Assembly: GCA_014529385.2 (NCBI GenBank)
Contig: CM043958.1
Coordinates: 83,765,525-83,829,524, forward strand
Reading direction: 5' to 3'
Length of the DNA stretch: 64,000 nucleotides
Origin: Adiantum capillus-veneris
Taxonomy: Eukaryota > Streptophyta > Polypodiopsida > Polypodiales > Pteridaceae
Each line of letters opens with the position of its first letter. Position 1 is the first letter of the stretch. Shown here piece by piece: positions 1 through 11,731 of the stretch. Made by a program: the position numbers and the translations under genes. The notes under the pieces are model-generated. The model ran no database searches. It had not been told where the DNA came from and saw nothing but the letters and a program-made list of their open reading frames with translations.

Positions 1-871
1 GCAAAAGGATATGGATGAGGAAAGCAGGCCTAGGGATGAGCAAAATGATATGGATCAGGGAAGGATGTATGAGGCAAGCCGATCAACCTTGAATCAGGCA
101 GAAAGGGCCATGGGGGAGACCCCTGATGAAGATTTGAATGATGACTATGAAGATAAAGCGGAGGAGAGCAACAACGACATGAACACTACAGAGACCCAGT
201 ATGGACCCTTGCTACCTGTAGATACGGTTGTTCCGGTAATGTCTATTCAAGTATGGCAAAATATGTTCAGCTTCTAACTACTTATATGTACTTGTCAACT
301 TTTACAGAGGTTGATTATCTTGGACGTCAATGGATTGCTGCTGATGCGGGTGCCTCTCGGTGACAGAGGACCCTTTGAGGATTTGCAAACGTTTCGGATG
401 GGAACTTGTCGAGTCGTGGTTCGTCCAGGAACCAAGGAGTTTATTGAGTTTCTTCTTCCGCGCTTCAGAGTTGGCATATGGTCTTCAATGCAAAGGCAAA
501 ACTTATCGCCACTAGTTGCAATAGTTTGCAGTGTATGCCAAGCTCACACGTCAGATTTTGCCTTTTTGTATGATCAAAGAAAATGCGTTACCGTTGAGGG
601 CCACTACCACCCTAAAAAACCAGGATTACCTCTTTTGTACAAACCGTTTAGCCAAATCGGTGTACCCTTTGATGCAACTAATACACTACTAATTGATGAT
701 ACTCCCGAAAAGGGAGAACTAAATCCGCCGGGAACAACTATCTCACCACCTTCTTTCGAGGGGCATTCCTTCGATTTTTACCTTGAAGACATTCTGATTC
801 CATACTTACAGAAATTGTATCTCAGTCCATTGTTCACGGACGAGTTTGTACTTTCTAATGAATTAAGATGA
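1..871 (+). CDS. HAD-family NIF/FCP1-like phosphatase domain protein, 5' end cut by the window
   Basis: Two exons are visible. Exon 1 runs from the window edge to 235 and exon 2 from 308 to the TGA at 869-871. The 72-nt intron begins GTAATG and ends TTTTACAG, and it is phase 0, so the frame stays open across it. Exon 1 encodes an acidic, low-complexity N-terminal part; its ATG at 11 may be internal because the frame is open to the edge. Exon 2 carries the domain: motif I is LDVNGLLL, a central VGIWSS follows, and motif IV is LLIDDTPEKGELNPPGT. In classic FCP/SCP phosphatases motif I is DxDx(T/V); here the second Asp is Asn. I recall DxNGLL as common in a plant branch of this family, so it need not mean inactivity. 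The family dephosphorylates proteins, but no substrate can be named. About 262 residues are visible. It converges on the gene at 1110-2530. Confidence 0.72.
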
Positions 872-900
872 TTCTTCTATCTGTCTTTGTCTTGTCTAAC

Positions 901-925
901 ATATATATATATATATATAATATAT

Positions 926-986
<61 letters not shown>
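901..986. repeat. (AT)n followed by (GA)n microsatellite
   Basis: An AT dinucleotide run (901-926) passes directly into a GA run (931-986). It lies just past the stop codon of the phosphatase-like gene, in its probable 3' UTR or flank. An AATAAA-like signal (caataaac) follows near 1054. Confidence 0.95.
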
Positions 987-990
<4 letters not shown>

Positions 991-1109
991 ACGTGGTAAA
1001 GAAATGTATTTCAAGCACACTTTTTCACAGGGCACAATTGAAAAATGAGATCAATAAACTTCATGTCTTGAAAGTCATTTGTATACACTTGGGTTTACAA
1101 GAATATCTG

Positions 1110-2530
1110 TTACATTGACACCACTTCAACCCGACCATCCAACTCTTTGCACAAAATATCTTTTTCTCTTCGCCGCATCACCTTACGACCAGCTAAGAAA
1201 AAGGAAAAATCTGATAGTTCCTTGTCCATTGACTCTTCAATGATGTCATTTCGCAAATGCTGAAGACTGCATAGCTCCCTTATTGTAACCACCAATAGTA
1301 GGCCATTCTCTTTATCAATCACTTCCACATCCACAGTAGGATTATCTTCCAAACCTGCAGAAACTTGGTCCATAGGAATGTACTTACCGTTTAGCATTTG
1401 TGATCGCATATACCAAAATGAAAGTAATAGTGATTGGCTTGCAATCATGTACTTGACAACTAGAGTATCAAGCGCGACCTCGCACCGTAAACCAATCTCT
1501 TCCTTTGCATACCATCCTTTGTCAAGAAGTTTGTCACAGGATGACTGCTGAAATGACTTGCACATGAACATAGTTTTTGTAACTCTGATGTTGTAGCTAT
1601 GAAACAGCTCTATGAAGAGTGCAACAGGACAAAAGTTTGCAATTCGAACCAGTTTGGTAGGAATAGAGCTACGTAGAGACCTTTGTATATCCTTGTAGAG
1701 CTTACTTCGCATTGCCTCCACCATTGTTTCCTCGGGAACTGGCCAGTCCACAGTGTTCCAATCGATCGGTAGAGGCAGTTTCACCAACATGCCATTCTTA
1801 TTGCCTGAGCTGAGTTGGTAAAAGTGGTCATAAAAAAAGATTCCCTCATCAGCCAATCTTTTGCTGCTCCTCTCTGAATACTGTAGAGAACCAATATGGG
1901 CATGTACAACATGGAAGAGGCCTATTATGCACTCCACAGGCTCCCATTGCTCATAAGAAGAGGGATAAACATCTGCAATATATATAAGAAGAGTTAAACT
2001 AAGAGTATCAATAAGTACAAATGACAAATCTAATGTAATTGAGTTGTGAAGAGTAGAGACATTACTCATAACAAGCGGGAGAAACATTGCAAAATATATA
2101 AGAAAAGTTATAATGAGAGTATCAGTAAGTTCACATGTCAAGAGTACTTACAATTGCAACGTGGTTGATGTATATTTGATACATTTCCACCGTTTGCTAT
2201 CACCTCTGGATGGGTAAACACATGCTGAACAAGAACTTCCTTTACAGATCTTTTGCCGATCTCAACTTTGAAATCCAACACCCTGGCCTTCCATGCTGAG
2301 CGGTAAACGTTGATACCACTAGACCTCTTGGGTCTTCTTGGTTGCATGAGGACCCATGAACCTTTGTTTATCCTTTGTCCAACCCATTGGTTGTCTGCAC
2401 TTATTGAAGCTGGTATTGTAATTGAGGATATGCTACTACTTGGCCTTCTAGGCAAAGTGCCGTTGTTGTTTGTTGGTGTGAGAGACAGTAAACACCTTGA
2501 GGCTCTTGGGCGAGAAGACGTGGATGCCAT
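1110..2530 (-). CDS. two-exon plant gene of unknown function, about 413 aa
   Basis: On the minus strand exon 1 is 2530-2152 and exon 2 is 1972-1110. The intron (2151-1973, 179 nt) starts GTAAGT and ends TATTGCAG. It is phase 1: exon 1 leaves one base that pairs with the first two of exon 2, and the frame then continues through SSYEQWEPVECIIGLFHVVH to the stop at 1110. The N-terminus is Ser/Pro/Arg-rich and disordered, like a transit or nuclear tail. The middle (WKARVLDF, VLVQHVFTHPEV, CIIGLFHVVH, FFYDHFYQ) is faintly like the strand pattern of a BAH chromatin domain, but I do not recognise the family. The C-terminal half has no motif I know. No membrane segment is evident once the intron is removed. 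More introns or exons outside this model are possible. Confidence 0.5.
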
Positions 2531-4824
2531 AACTCTCAGAGAAAAGCTTTAGTGGAGGGAGATTCACTTTGAAAGCATTCTAATGGAGGGAAAGTGTTTT
2601 AAAATTCCAATATCTTGTGCGGGCTTAATGGTCACCCTCCAGTACGTTAATGACCATGAGAGAATATCAGAAGTGGGACCACACGCAAGCACCTAAAAGC
2701 TCGGTAAAAGTAAGGAAATTACTATGCTACAATCCTAGTTTCGTGAAAGTTTTATGCTATTTTCCTATTTTTTGAGTCTTTCCAGGTACTTTTCTACGTA
2801 ACGTAGCCTTCATGCTCATTGGACGCGCTCTATTTTTCTCTCTCTTCATATGGCCCTCCAAATGACCTCCAAAATTTCCTAATGAGCCTACTCCACGTAA
2901 TATTGTTGAGTATCCAAGGGTGAAAAATCCTTCCAAAGAGTGCTAGGACCGATGAGGAACCCACAATCACAAACAAATCTTATTCTAATATGTGACCCCC
3001 GCTTGGTCACGTGTGCATCTATTGAAGTGCGCTCGCAAGAGCGCGCACATGTGTGTGTGTGTGCACGTGCACGTGTAGACGTAATGTCATGTAGAGTCTC
3101 ATGGAGGAACATTGAAAGTTGAATAGCTAACATGGACACAAACGATCTTCCCCATTGTTTTGGAAGGGGAGTAGATCCCTCCAAATCTGATAATTTCTAT
3201 TCTTGACTGTGTATTATCTAGGAGCCAAATTGCATTTATGGAAGAATCTTTGAAAGAGTTGAAGGTTGGATGTGAGTGTTGGTTATAATAATTCACACTT
3301 ATTTATGATGAGTTTATGATCTACAATAGTAAAGAATGTTTTGCGAGTAGTGGCCACATCAATATATTAACAAATCCATGCAAGTGGTGCTTCCAAGATT
3401 GTGAAAAATCTACTTCACCTAATAGCATAGAACCTAAATAAACTCCTTCTGGGTCATGCATAAACTACTTATGAGACCAAGTGGTCAAAGTAGCCGGCGG
3501 CCAATTTCACTAACTACTTAGGTGATCAAGTGGTCAAGGTACCACTGCATTAATGGGAAGAAGAACGTCGCAAGAGAGTCATGCAAGGCTCGCCCTTGCT
3601 TTGTGAGCATGTATCTTCACCTCCAAAGAAGAAGTGATAAACTTGTAACTATATAGCCTAGGTGTCAAGCTAGTGTCTTAACCCCTCATCGAGGCCTAGA
3701 TGGCTGAAAAGATGTAGATGTAAAATTTAGAAGGGAGGGAAATTGCAACACCCATGGCTTGATGCTAGTAGGGTATGGCTAGGAATGTGGCTCAAAGTGA
3801 ACACCATGGATCATATACGACCTAAGACGTGGAGCTTAGATGTAAAGTTGAGTGATGTAGTGTGGTGGGAGTTATACTAGAATGTATGAAGGAGAGATGG
3901 TGTGAGAGGGGGAATGGAAGGGCGGAGAAGGGGGGGGGGGATAGGAGGCCATGGAGAGATGGTGGATGACGGAGGCAACATGGACCACTAAGTCACATGC
4001 TAAGGGGCTTGACTTGATGTCTAAATAAACAAGCATCGTGCCATCTATTCTCTTTCTAGCATCTGAGGAAGCACGTCACAATGGAAGCATTAGGCTGATG
4101 TTCATGAATGAATATGAGATCAAAGTGCGATGCCATCGTATCTTTACGGAAGGATTTGATCCTTTGCGAAGGTTATGGACTATCTAGAATGGTGATGCGG
4201 TCTACCTCACGAAGCTCCAAGGAAGGATTTGATTCTTTGTGGAGGTTATGGAGTATCTAGACTAGTGATGCATTATATCTCATGAAGCCTCACAAACATA
4301 GAGTGGGCTTCTTAAACTTTCACCATACTAGAGAGTTCAAGCCACCACAATAACCATGATCACACTTTGAATGGTCCATCTACTATAGAGATACTTGTAG
4401 TCCTTGGAAAATGACTAACGAGGGGTTTCACTATGGTCCACATGGCAATGAAATAAGAGCTTTCCGGTGTAAACGAGTAGCCTGACCCGTCAGAGTTTTC
4501 TATTGTTTTGGTCTAGTGCTTCCACGTGTCCTCTATCGAAGTCTTTGTATTCAATAGGGTGCTTATGGCCTTTATAACATAGAAAGAAAATGGATACAAA
4601 ATACCATAGGCTAGATGCCACACACCATGTTGAGAGAGGCCAAGAAGGAGGCTATTTCACCACCTCGAGTATACTTCCTACTCTGCATGGATATGTGCAT
4701 TAGGCTCCTATCACTCTTGTCGCAAACACGTTGATCCAGATTGAATACGATCATAGGCTTTGTAACTTTTAGTTTTTGAACGAGGTCCAGAATTCTCAAT
4801 AATGGAAAGTGTTAAAGTTGGAAC
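2531..4824. other. non-coding stretch, no gene recognised
   Basis: No coding region on either strand could be supported. Visible features are a short GT-rich patch near 3050-3065, a 10-base G run near 3930-3940, and a diverged direct repeat of about 70 bp (4148-4216 and 4222-4291; both copies begin ggaaggatttga). Around 2600-2880 lies the probable promoter side of the minus-strand gene that starts at 2530. No TATA box there is convincing. Confidence 0.5.
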
Positions 4825-4910
4825 GTAAGATTCTTCCATGATGACTAGAGCCTAGGTTGTGCATGTTGACCATGCATCCAGTTCCATATTATCACTCTTA
4901 AGTTTAAACA

Positions 4911-4951
<41 letters not shown>

Positions 4952-5018
4952 CTTACCGAGCTAAGGCGGTAGCAATGCCAGATCGAAGGGTAAGATTCTT
5001 CCATGATGGCTGGGTTGT

Positions 5019-5053
<35 letters not shown>

Positions 5054-5106
5054 AACACACACACACACAGAGCTTACCGGGCTAAGGCGGTGGCAATGCC
5101 AGATCC
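4825..5106. repeat. direct duplication carrying (CT)n(CA)n microsatellites
   Basis: Two blocks recur about 120-165 bp apart. The block taagattcttccatgatg occurs near 4826 and 4991. The block agcttaccg(a/g)gctaaggcgg occurs near 4950 and 5071. Between them sit CT runs (4911-4929, 5021-5050) followed by CA runs. A microsatellite and its unique flanks were therefore duplicated together. Confidence 0.8.
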
Positions 5107-5358
5107 AAGCGCAATCCAGAGGAGGCTGGAGAGGCAAGCCCTCATCACCAGTCGAACCTTGGCTTGCTGCCAGCAAGGGGAGCCAACACTCCTCATACCT
5201 ACACACGCGCGCGCACACACGACTCGATAAATAGTCGTCACGGTGTTGAGAGTGGTGGGTCATGCGTGTGCAGACATATGGTGCAGTTATAGTGGTTCCC
5301 GATACGCGGCCAGGTCAGCCTGTGAGCGCATTTTTACGAACGGCCCCAGGGTCTCTCT

Positions 5359-5368
<10 letters not shown>

Positions 5369-5403
<35 letters not shown>
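5369..5403. repeat. (CT)n microsatellite after a short poly-C run
   Basis: Pure CT dinucleotides follow a run of C residues at about 5359-5368. Confidence 0.95.
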
Positions 5404-5406
<3 letters not shown>

Positions 5407-5614
5407 ACGCATACAAACACACACAAACGCTTGTGAGTGCTTATACCGTTGGATGGCGCGTGAGACTGCAGGGCCTCGATAGAGGCAGCGGTGGAGATCG
5501 ACCTGCGACAGGAAGCGCAGCTGCTGCAGGGCCGCAGGTATCAAGGGAATGCTGAAGCAGATGGATTGCGCATCCCTCCAGTTGGCTGCTCCTTCTTCGC
5601 TGCTCATGACCTGA

Positions 5615-5616
<2 letters not shown>

Positions 5617-5699
<83 letters not shown>
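5617..5699. repeat. compound (GT)n(GA)n microsatellite
   Basis: GT dinucleotides (5617-5657) switch directly to GA dinucleotides (5657-5699). The same TG-to-GA transition recurs at 14971-15051 and 21561-21672. Confidence 0.95.
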
Positions 5700-5702
<3 letters not shown>

Positions 5703-6123
5703 TCGCTACTGTGGACTGTTCAACTAGGGAGAGCAATTAAATCAATATATAGAGCTCCTATCGTTGACTGTATTTGATATAGAAACTTCAACAGAGGAAC
5801 TTACCAGGAAGGTTCATTTACTTTGACTTGACCAGTCTGAACTCTATAGAAGCGATCCTTCATGCCTGTAGTCTATTAGAGTAGTGTTCACGACAACCTA
5901 AATGGTCAAGAGATAGCATCTTCAAAAATACTAGGGTAAAGGGCCACAAGGAGATCATTGCCACAAGAAGCGTGAACCCACCCCCAATTTAGGGACAAAA
6001 ATTTGGAATATGCTTGAAATCTCATTGATGTGTCCTCTTGTGATTTGGTGAGAATAGTAATCTTACCAGGGTGCACTCGTCTCCAATAATTTAGAGCCCC
6101 GCTTTTGCATTGGTGTTATATGC

Positions 6124-6125
<2 letters not shown>

Positions 6126-6168
<43 letters not shown>
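6126..6168. repeat. (CT)n microsatellite
   Basis: Uninterrupted CT dinucleotides, ending in cgcgcgg. Confidence 0.95.
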
Positions 6169-6170
<2 letters not shown>

Positions 6171-6811
6171 GCGGATGGGTGATGTGATGTGTTGTTGGAG
6201 GAGCTGCCAATCTCATTGAAAAGTGCTAGTGGATGTGCATCATTTGTGCCTCTTACATGTTTGATCCAACCGAAAACAACCTCGCAGTGCTTTGCATGAG
6301 TTAGGACGTTGTCCACTATTAGTCCCTTTACCCTATTCTAAGAAAAGCTACATGCACATCTATTTAAGCTTCTATGATGGGTATCCTCTAAGAAGCTTTA
6401 GATCCACATCTTTAGAAGCTAGGCAGGATTCACACTCGCTCGAAGTCCAATGGAACATAAAAGTAAAACTATTGACTTGGTGACAAGCTAACATAAAAGT
6501 GTAGTGCAGTGTTGTTCGGCCTGTTGAGGCCGTCGAAGCCATGGTCAGTGCAAAAGTTAGCGATGATTACACCTCTAAGAATTGACCCCGAAACATATAG
6601 TTGAGATGACAAGAGAATTCCATTGGGCTATCAGGTCTGGCACTGTGTACCTCCAATGGGTGTGAGCTAAATTGTGTGAGTTATATCCAAGAAAATTCAA
6701 TGAAACAATTAGATAGAGTCTAAATCCACCCTTAGTTCCATCTATATGTTTAGATGGCTATTACTAGCAGTACGGTCCTGCCTATCTACTATAGTTTGTA
6801 CTATAGGCTAC

Positions 6812-6919
<108 letters not shown>

Positions 6920-7053
6920 AACACATGAACTTCATGTTAGCAATCGGACCAGATAGACACCCTCCTAGTGAGCAATCTCATCATTAAGCCGCCAATGTTT
7001 GATGTTTTGTTGACCAATTTCTGGATCTAATTTTTGGAATTTTTGACATTAGG

Positions 7054-10000
7054 ATGCCTCGCAGACGACCAACAAAGCAGTGGGAAGCACCATCTTATCG
7101 AGTGATATATATTTCCTCAACTGAGAAATCCCATGTGTCAGATGAGGAGCTGACACAAATACCAGCAAGCATCTTCATCAACAGGTTTGAAGCAGTGGAC
7201 AACACAAAAATAAAGACCTTAATTTTCCCAAAAGAGATTTGGAATCTGCATCAACAGTAAGAAGTCATTGTAGGCACAATATGTCTTTAGATGGACACAT
7301 TCTTTCAGCTACAACCATGGGGTAGAGACTTCCAAAGAGCCCATGAGTTGATGTCATCAAATCAATACAACGGAGAAGCCACTGTAACGGACAAAGATGG
7401 AGACTACCAATATGATTAACCATATGATTAGTCATGCTCTACATCTACCACTAGGAAACCACAATTTGCTACTAAAGACAAAATTTGTAGACAATGAGAA
7501 AGCCATCGTCAAGCAGCAAGGACATAAATTCACATACAAAGACCTGGTGTACTATGAAACAGAACTTCCATTGAGTCTGATCGCCCAACACCTAAAGGTC
7601 TAGAAGCCACCCGGCTATCTGACTATTAGAACAAAGATTGATCAGATGTGACCTTGGCACATACATCTTGGAGAATCTGGCAGATGATGCGAACCTCACA
7701 AATAGTGCCAAAAACAAAACATATATGAAACAGGGAATTGTGCTAATCACATACCAGGCATTGGGCATGTCGATGAGCTACCCCCGATAGAAACCCAACT
7801 ACAACTACTCCATCAATCAAAGAATGTAGTTAAACTAGTGGCTGGGCCTTCAACAATGCAACCACCTAAAGAGAGCAACTGGAAAAATCTCTAAAAAGAA
7901 GAAGTCAAACAGTGAGGAGACAGAGTCTGATACAAGGTTAAGCGGAGAAATCAAGCCCAAGAACAGGGGTACTCCTTCTTTGAGTATCAATCCTCTGATG
8001 ATGATGAAGAGGATGAGGAAGAAAAAGAAGTATACAAGCTCCGTCGGGTCACCCTAAAACGATGGTCTACCGAGAATTGAGATTAAATACCAATCGCTTT
8101 GATGCAATGGTCTATGGAAGAAACTCAAGCACAAAGGGAGGAGCTCTATCGAAAGGGGGCTGAAGAGAAGAAAAATATGGGAGCTGAGGTGGATGATGAG
8201 GGTGAAAAAGACCAGAACAAGTCGCTAGAGCAGTGAAGGGACAAAAGGAGAGAGCAAATCAAGCAATATAAAAGAAGAACGGCCAAAGCTAATTTGGGAA
8301 TTGTCGGTGACATGCAACAAAGAATTCAGAATGAACTCAAACAAAAGGTTGCTCAAAGGGAATAGCAAGAGTCTCAAAGACAGAAGATCGATGACCTGGA
8401 GTCATCAAATGAATCCACTCACGCAGAAGAAAAAAAAGAAAAACAAGCACAACCCCTGAAAGAAAAAAAGGACCAGCAAGAAGAGGAGAAAACGAGAGAT
8501 GAGGGTGGTGTGAAACCTTTAGAATTCCACACAAAGAATGTCCCATTGAGCTCAAATCTACCCACCACTCCTCCTCCTACTCAAGAGTCAACGCCCCAGC
8601 CAACAAATCAAGAGAAGAATAATCTGATAATGGATATACCAAAGAAAACAAAAGAGCAAGTATCAACACCACCACCCACAGATCAAGCAATGGGCATGTC
8701 TAAAACAAACAAGGGAGGGATCAGACTCCACCGGCACCTCTAAAGCAAGAAGATAAAGACAAAAAGGAGGTAGAAACAGAGAAATAAGAAGTTGGTATCT
8801 CTAGACAATCGCCGACTTCAAAGACAAGGCAAATGTCTCGCCACTTTCAAGCAATTATTGAAGAAGGCAAGCGGTTAGTCATCTCCTTTGACATTGATGA
8901 ACATTTGGAACAAATCAAACTTCAATTCTAATGTCAAAGAGCACAGAATAACTTAAGAGGAGTGGAGTTAGAAGATACCAAAGTGGAAGCAACAAGGATG
9001 GTCAAGGTAAATTGCCAACTATAAAACAGAATTGAAGAACTACAAAGAGTACATATCGAGCTTCGATCTAAACTGCAACAAGTGCAAGCAAATGATGCTC
9101 ATTACAACCAAGAAGCTCACACCTTTGATGAAGTAAATACCAATCTATAGGTTGAGCAACAACGGTTGGAGGAAGAGCTTGAAAAGGAATGATAGAAGAG
9201 TATAAAGCTAGGAGAATCTTATGGAGTGGTAAAAACAACACTCACTCAGCTCTTGGCAATGCAAGACACACGAGCTCCTACTTCTACCTCATCAACACCG
9301 GCCTCTGTTATACAAGAGCTCAAAGATCTCAAGAAAGCTTTAGCTTAGGAATAATATGACAAACAGGTCATGACTATTAGGCACAAGGAAATTCAAAGCC
9401 AAAAAGATGATGAGATCATACTTCTAAAAGTGAAGTTGGCCAAAGCAAAAGAGGAACTGACATCACAAAGCACCGCACACGCCTTGGCGATGTAAGAGAA
9501 AGATATGGCTAACTATTAGTACCGTAATTGCTCAACAAATAGCAGTAGAAGACCCTCAGATGATGGGTATAGAGAATATAAGCATGAAACCTCCCTCTGT
9601 AGAACTGCCTAGCATGTCTACAAAGGTAGGGTTGCATGACTTTGAAGAAATAGAGGAACAGATGCCAGAGAAGAAATTTGGAGGTGGTTCTTAGAAGTGC
9701 GCAATGCATCACACAGAGATATATGCAATTTGAGCTCAAGGTTATGGAGTTGGAAACACTTGTGATGATCACCCTAGATGAAGTGGTAAAAAATCATGTG
9801 CACGACATGATATCACTACCATTGATGAGACAAGAAGCCCTCCTTTGGAAAAAGAATATGTTGCATAGTCTCAAGCCGAACCATAAGGGGGATTACATGA
9901 ATGTTCCTGTAACAGCTGATCAAGTACAGACAATCCTCAACAACCAACCCCTCTAGAGAAATAAGTGGTTTGAGAAACACCCGACAGATAAGACCTATTG

Positions 10001-10640
10001 TAGAAATTCTCCACAACATCTCACGAGTGACCCAAAATATTGTCCTATCAATAGAAGAGACAATTTTGGGATAGCTTCTACACATTGCAACATCGAAGGT
10101 CAACAGTGTTGAATTACCATGTCCTTACAAAGCCAGTGAAAAATTTTGCCCCCTCAGAAATTATATGATCAACACTCTACAAGGGGCTGTCAATCAAATG
10201 AAGGATGTCCCTAACCTCCCTTGCCAAATGCTAGTGAAGATTGCAAAAATGATCATCACATGCATCACAACATTTGATGACATAAAAGCGGCAGAGAATC
10301 CATGGCAAGTATTCCTAGAGGGCAGTAGAGGGCTATGCTAGAATCTAGAAATAGAAATTCCTAGGCAAAACATCATCATGGGGTTGTATGCCCATGTCAT
10401 GCTTTTGCTCTCTCACTATATGCAAGCATTCGAAGAGGCATTTATGACCAGGTTCTTTGAAATTGATTCATCTTTCTTCAACCCTATGACGAAGAATTTA
10501 CCTTCTTGCCATATTGCTTATCAAAGCACATTGAGTAACAACCCTTTCAACGAACTAGCACCAAAGGTGGAAATTGATGCCAAAGCAAAAAAGTTCAAGC
10601 TGCTCACTTGTATACTTGAGAAGCAGACACTGGACTATTA
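7054..10640 (+). pseudogene. decayed full-length relative of the Gypsy-B coiled-coil protein
   Basis: Open segments broken by many stops follow, in order, the architecture of the intact 1144-aa ORF at 32185-35619. The N-terminal domain matches near 7397-7603: ISHALHLPL then FTYKDLVYYETEL corresponds to VAHALDLSN then YTFEDIVNPKVAI. The middle (about 7900-9500) is Lys/Glu-rich and Pro-rich, then coiled-coil-like. The C-terminal domain matches at about 10160-10560: INTLQGAVNQ to TLTGAIKLF, and MQAFEEAFMTRFF to LQDFEEAFYTGFF. Total span (about 1195 codons) is close to that of the intact copy. No protease, RT or integrase was recognised next to it, so its parent element is deleted, too decayed, or never had pol. 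A TATAAA near 10912 could belong to a following LTR, but that is unproven. Confidence 0.7.
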
Positions 10641-11697
10641 AAGAAAACTACATTCAGCTTTGTCTAGCAGTTGCCAAAGCAAATTTTAGAGACAAGGATA
10701 AGCGGACCAAGATAGTTTGCATGAGGGCATGCAAAGACTAGGAAGGGAAGAATTTTGGCGGTCAAGCTAGACGGACGCCCTTCGAGTTGACCCGTTCTTC
10801 CATGAGCCCTAAAATCTCCATAAACGGGCAAGCTCTAAGAAGCTAAGTTACAAATTTTGGAAGGGAGTTTGAGTCTTGTAAGTTCACCATGGCCAACGGA
10901 GCCCTAGGTATAAAGCTTATTTTGTAACGTGGGAAAGAGACCTCTTATCATTATCAAGTGTGGAGTATTGAACATACGACTGAGAGTGACTACTCTCTTG
11001 TAGCTTGTAATCATCATATCCTGAGCTCTGATAATGATATCAATTTTAAAACTTGCATTGTGTTCCTTGTTTGATGCTCTTTCATTCAATTATATTCGAT
11101 TTTTCCGTGATTCTAGACTACGCGTTAGTAGGCTAAATCTATTGATTTGAGTGCGTTAATGACTATTTTTTGACATTTCGACCATAAGAGAGTGTTCTTG
11201 GACCCTAGGGTGACCTTTCTGGTATGTTATGTTGTAGTTTCCAGGACCTTGATCACAATGAATCATGATTATAGTACCTCCTCAAAATGCGACCAAACTT
11301 GGTAGATGAATGCCCCTAAGTGTCATGGACATTATCCCATTAGGAAGAGGATGGGATCTAGGAGGGCCTCTTTATTTTCCATGAGCTTATGGATGTGATT
11401 AAAATTTTGATGAATAGGTGTTCGCCAATTAAGTGGGCCAACACGTGCAGGTGATTGTTGACTGCAAAGAGCCAAAAGAAGCTACACATGGGCGAGACTC
11501 AATGAGAGAGTTGGCCAAGTGGAGCCAAGCACTGCGTAAGAAGCATCCAATGATGCCCATTTGGCCTTTTCGAAAAGGGGTGTGTGTGTTTCTTGAGAGT
11601 TGCACTGCAAGTTGGATACAGGGCAGCAGGTTGTGTCAACCTGTGTGTGTTTAGAGCTACAAGCCAAAGTGGCAACTGGGGCTTGTGCTGGTTGCAA

Positions 11698-11731
<34 letters not shown>

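Noticed and set aside
2885-3300. Small ORFs around the GT-rich patch
   Set aside because: Low-complexity translations with no family resemblance on either strand.
10900-11330. LTR of the parent element of the 7054-10640 relative
   Set aside because: A TATAAA and plausible transcript sequence are present, but no second copy, target-site duplication or primer site was found.
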